From Vanilla planifolia (lineage: Eukaryota; Streptophyta; Magnoliopsida; Asparagales; Orchidaceae): a DNA stretch of 64,000 bases. The number at the start of each line of letters is the position of its first letter. The stretch's first letter is position 1. Positions 61,511-64,000 of the stretch are shown here, one piece after another. The stretch spans positions 7,273,653 to 7,337,652 of the forward strand of contig CM043868.1 of assembly GCA_023846275.1 (NCBI GenBank), given 5' to 3'. A program made the position numbers and the translations under genes. The notes beneath the pieces are model-generated. The model saw only the letters and a list, made by a program, of their open reading frames with translations, had not been told where the DNA came from and searched no databases.

Positions 61511-61718
61511 ATCTCCCCCTTTTGATGATGGCAAGACATAAATGTAAAAGAATAAGTGTATTAAAATACAATTCATAAGGATAAAAATGTGCTCCCCCTA
61601 TCTTGATAAGTGTATTAAAATACAATTCATAGGGATAAAAATGTGCTCCCCCTATCTTGATGCTCCCCCTCACTTCTAACTATTCTCCCCCTTTGACACC
61701 ATCAAAAGGAAATACACC
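61511..61718 (-). repeat. Polypurine-tract cluster with 54-bp tandem repeat
   Basis: Five copies of AGGGGGAG (minus strand) lie at 61513, 61592, 61646, 61663 and 61685 (plus coordinates of CTCCCCCT). The one at 61513-61520 abuts the LTR and is the functional candidate, in the context CATCAAAAGGGGGAGAT. Units 61553-61606 and 61607-61660 are 54-bp tandem copies with one difference, each with its own tract. Multiple polypurine tracts before the 3' LTR are a reported Sirevirus trait. The 54-bp unit also yields an 18-residue repeat in a short minus-strand frame, which I do not regard as a gene. Confidence 0.85.
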
Positions 61719-64000
61719 CTAAACAATGTGTAATATTCCTAATTGTGCCCTCAATATTTGAAATTGCTCCGAAGGTAAGGGTTTGGTAAAAATATCAGCC
61801 AATTCAAGTTTAGTGGAGACATATTCCAATTCTACTAATCCTTTGGCTACTTGGTCTCTAATAAAATGATATCTAACATCTATGTGCTTAGTCCTAGAGT
61901 GATGAACTTGATTTTTAGCTAAGGCTAATGCACTTGTGTTATCAATTCTAATAGGTATATGTGTGACTTCTAAACCATAGTCTTGCAGTTGTTGTCTTAA
62001 CCATAGTACTTGAGCAACACAACTACCAGCTGCAACATATTCCGCTTCGGTTGTTGATAGGGCTATACAATTTTGTTTTTTACTTGACCATGAAACAAGA
62101 CAGTGTCCTAAAAATTGACATGTTCCTGATGTGCTCTTTCTATCCACTCTAGATCCCCCAAAATCTGAGTCTGTATAGCCAACTAGCTCACAAGAGAGTT
62201 CATTTCTAGGATACCATAATCCTAGTGTCATGGTTCCCTTCAAATATTTGAAAATCGCTTTAACACCTTTCAAATGACTTTCCTTTGGATTTGCTTGGAA
62301 CCTAGCACATAATCCAACACTAAATAAAATGTCAGGTCTACTCACTGTAAGGTATAATAAAGATCCTATAAGTCCTCTATAGAATTTTTGATCTATTGCT
62401 TTCCCTTGTTCATCTAGATCTAAGTGAATGGATTGATTCATGGGAATTTTTCTAGTTTTCATATTCTCATATCCATATTTTTTAAATAATTCTTTTACGT
62501 ATTTTGTTTGAGAAATGAATATACCATATTTTAGTTGTTTTATTTGTAACCCTAAGAAGAAATTTAGTTCACCCATCATGCTCATTTCAAATTCCTTAGT
62601 CATGAGATCTCCAAATTCTTTACACATTTCTTCTTTTGTACTACCAAAAATAATATCATCAACATAAATTTGAACAATTAATAAATCATCTCCTAATGAC
62701 TTTAGAAATAATGTAGTATCCGATTTACCTTTTCTAAAGCCACTATCTACTAGATAGTTACTCAACCTATGATACCATGCACGTGGAGCTTGCTTAAGGT
62801 CGTAAAGAGCTTTCTTAAGCTTATAAACATAATCACCTTGTGCATGATTCTCAAAACCTGGGGGTTGTTCTACAAACACATCTTCTTCTATTATTCCATT
62901 CAAGAAAGCACTTTTTACATCCATTTGAAACAACCTAAAATTCTTATAACATGAATATGCTAGAAGTAATCTAATTGCTTCTAACCTAGCTACGGGTGCA
63001 AATGAATCCTCAAAATCAATACCTTCTATTTGACTATATCCCTTAGCAACAAGTCTAGCCTTATTTCTAATTATTACACCATTTTCATCTAATTTATTTT
63101 TATAGACCCATCTAGTACCAATTACTTGTTGATCACTAGGTCTTGATACTAATTCCCAAACTTGATTTCTTTCAAATTGGTCTAACTCTTCATTCATGGC
63201 TTGAACCCAATAATCATCTGCAAGGGCTTCTTCTATAGAATTGGGTTCAGAAAATGATACAAAGGCGCTATGATCTATATCTCTAATTGAAGCTCTAGTC
63301 TTCACTCCTTGATTCACATCTCCTATAATCAAATCCTTTGGATGTGAGGTTGCAAATTTCCATCCTTTAGATAGATTATTTTCCTTTTCATTTTCCTTTT
63401 CCATTTCTAGATTTTCTATTTTTTCTTCATTTAAATCTAGATTTTTTACTAATTCTATTTCATCTTCTAAATGCTTTTCACTAACTAGTTGAATTGTCTC
63501 ATCAAACACAACATGCATTGTTTCCTCTATTTTGTGTGATTCTTGATTGAAAACTCTATATGCTTTCCTAATTGATGAGTACCCTAAAAAGATTCCAACA
63601 CTTGCCTTTTCATCAAACTTTTCTAAATTTAATCTCTCATTTTTAAGAATAGTACACTTACAACCAAACACATGAAAATAACTTAGATTTGGTTTCTTCT
63701 TCCTTAGCAATTCAAAAGGAGTTTTCTTCAACTTTGGTCTCAAATTAACCCTATTTATAATGTAACATGCCGTGCTAATAGCTTCGGCCCAAAAATATTT
63801 GGGTGAATTGTATTCGGCTAACATTGTTCTACCCATCTCAACTAGTGTTCTATTCTTTCTTTCTACAATACCATTTTGTTGTGGTGTATATGGGCATGTG
63901 AATTGATGTTTGATTCCTTTCTCTTTACAAAACTCACTAAAATATTCATTCTTAAATTCACTCCCATTATCACTTTGTATACAAATTAATTTTAAACTAT
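61719..64000 (-). CDS. pol: Sirevirus-type copia pol polyprotein, C-terminal part (integrase-RT-RNase H)
   Basis: The frame is open from its stop to the window edge: 705 codons after an internal Met at 63836 plus 54 upstream codons, so the start lies outside. Integrase core residues are seen in SDNGSEF and [14 protein letters not shown] (upstream 54). Numbering from the internal Met: a GCK(C)xxL region at 59-65, an acidic linker at 100-155, reverse transcriptase at about 225-470 with [12 protein letters not shown] (303-314) and YVDD (391-394), and RNase H with YTDSDFGG (554-561), STTEAEY (594-600) and RIDNTSA (630-636). [16 protein letters not shown] (419-434) is the wording of the SIRE/Maximus lineage. 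The protein would integrate and copy the element's RNA inside virus-like particles. No stop or frameshift is seen. One oddity is [12 protein letters not shown], where LYGLKQ is usual. Only 208 bp separate the stop from the LTR, so there is no envelope-like frame. Confidence 0.95.
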   Translation of the reverse strand, partial: SLKLICIQSDNGSEFKNEYFSEFCKEKGIKHQFTCPYTPQQNGIVERKNRTLVEMGRTMLAEYNSPKYFWAEAISTACYIINRVNLRPKLKKTPFELLRKKKPNLSYFHVFGCKCTILKNERLNLEKFDEKASVGIFLGYSSIRKAYRVFNQESHKIEETMHVVFDETIQLVSEKHLEDEIELVKNLDLNEEKIENLEMEKENEKENNLSKGWKFATSHPKDLIIGDVNQGVKTRASIRDIDHSAFVSFSEPNSIEEALADDYWVQAMNEELDQFERNQVWELVSRPSDQQVIGTRWVYKNKLDENGVIIRNKARLVAKGYSQIEGIDFEDSFAPVARLEAIRLLLAYSCYKNFRLFQMDVKSAFLNGIIEEDVFVEQPPGFENHAQGDYVYKLKKALYDLKQAPRAWYHRLSNYLVDSGFRKGKSDTTLFLKSLGDDLLIVQIYVDDIIFGSTKEEMCKEFGDLMTKEFEMSMMGELNFFLGLQIKQLKYGIFISQTKYVKELFKKYGYENMKTRKIPMNQSIHLDLDEQGKAIDQKFYRGLIGSLLYLTVSRPDILFSVGLCARFQANPKESHLKGVKAIFKYLKGTMTLGLWYPRNELSCELVGYTDSDFGGSRVDRKSTSGTCQFLGHCLVSWSSKKQNCIALSTTEAEYVAAGSCVAQVLWLRQQLQDYGLEVTHIPIRIDNTSALALAKNQVHHSRTKHIDVRYHFIRDQVAKGLVELEYVSTKLELADIFTKPLPSEQFQILRAQLGILHIV

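Noticed and set aside
61491..61673. 60-residue frame with an 18-residue perfect repeat
   Set aside because: It arises from the 54-bp tandem repeat (54 = 3 x 18) in the polypurine-tract region. A DNA-level explanation suffices.
62769..62954. Plus-strand 61-residue frame within the Sirevirus pol
   Set aside because: Antisense shadow of the reverse transcriptase coding sequence.

Overview
The window is about 64 kb of very AT-rich plant nuclear DNA. It holds one convincing host gene, at 6181-7410, in a long stretch of decayed and nested LTR retrotransposons. The lineages are Ty1/copia of the Sirevirus (SIRE/Maximus) type and Ty3/gypsy. The gene's coding sequence is GC-rich at the 5' end and becomes AT-richer toward the 3' end. 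That gradient is usual in monocots, so a monocot with a repeat-rich genome is my best guess. This is inference, and I cannot name the species.

Layout. 1-6.1 kb: AT-rich intergenic DNA with a faint copia LTR at the left edge. 6.18-7.41 kb: an intronless reading frame for a multi-pass membrane protein of the TMEM161 family. 8.9-10.6 kb: a ruined copia element (LTR end, primer-binding site, gag fragment). 11.8-17 kb: a dispersed LTR-like repeat, a 45-bp tandem array, a ~200-bp duplication and two MITE-like elements. 21.6-26.6 kb: an old inverted repeat whose spacer contains a minus-strand gypsy element with two LTRs, a gag remnant and no visible pol. 26.7-28.2, 36.8-37.7, 42.7-43.9 and 54.6-55.5 kb: four copies of one modular LTR-like repeat, here called R2. 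28.8-30.6 kb: an LTR end with primer-binding site, then a minus-strand gypsy integrase remnant partly duplicated in tandem. 38.8-46.8 kb: a plus-strand gypsy relic (gag, protease, integrase) without visible reverse transcriptase and split by a minus-strand R2 copy. 47.3-48.4 kb: a foldback and tandem-duplication complex that includes a near-identical inverted copy of 44.29-44.76 kb. 49.6-51.9 kb: a probable solo LTR. 56.2-56.9 kb: a third LTR of the 22-25 kb gypsy family. 58.0-59.57 kb: another LTR-like stretch and a gypsy pol fragment that ends where a young Sirevirus begins. 59.57-64.0 kb: the 3' LTR, polypurine tracts and intact pol end of that minus-strand Sirevirus, which continues beyond the window.

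Apart from the TMEM161-like gene, no host pathway is visible. The Sirevirus pol is the only intact transposon coding region. Everything else is relic DNA whose interest lies in insertion order, inverted and tandem duplication, and deletion. Percent identities and boundaries were judged by eye. I did not find a previously undescribed functional system.
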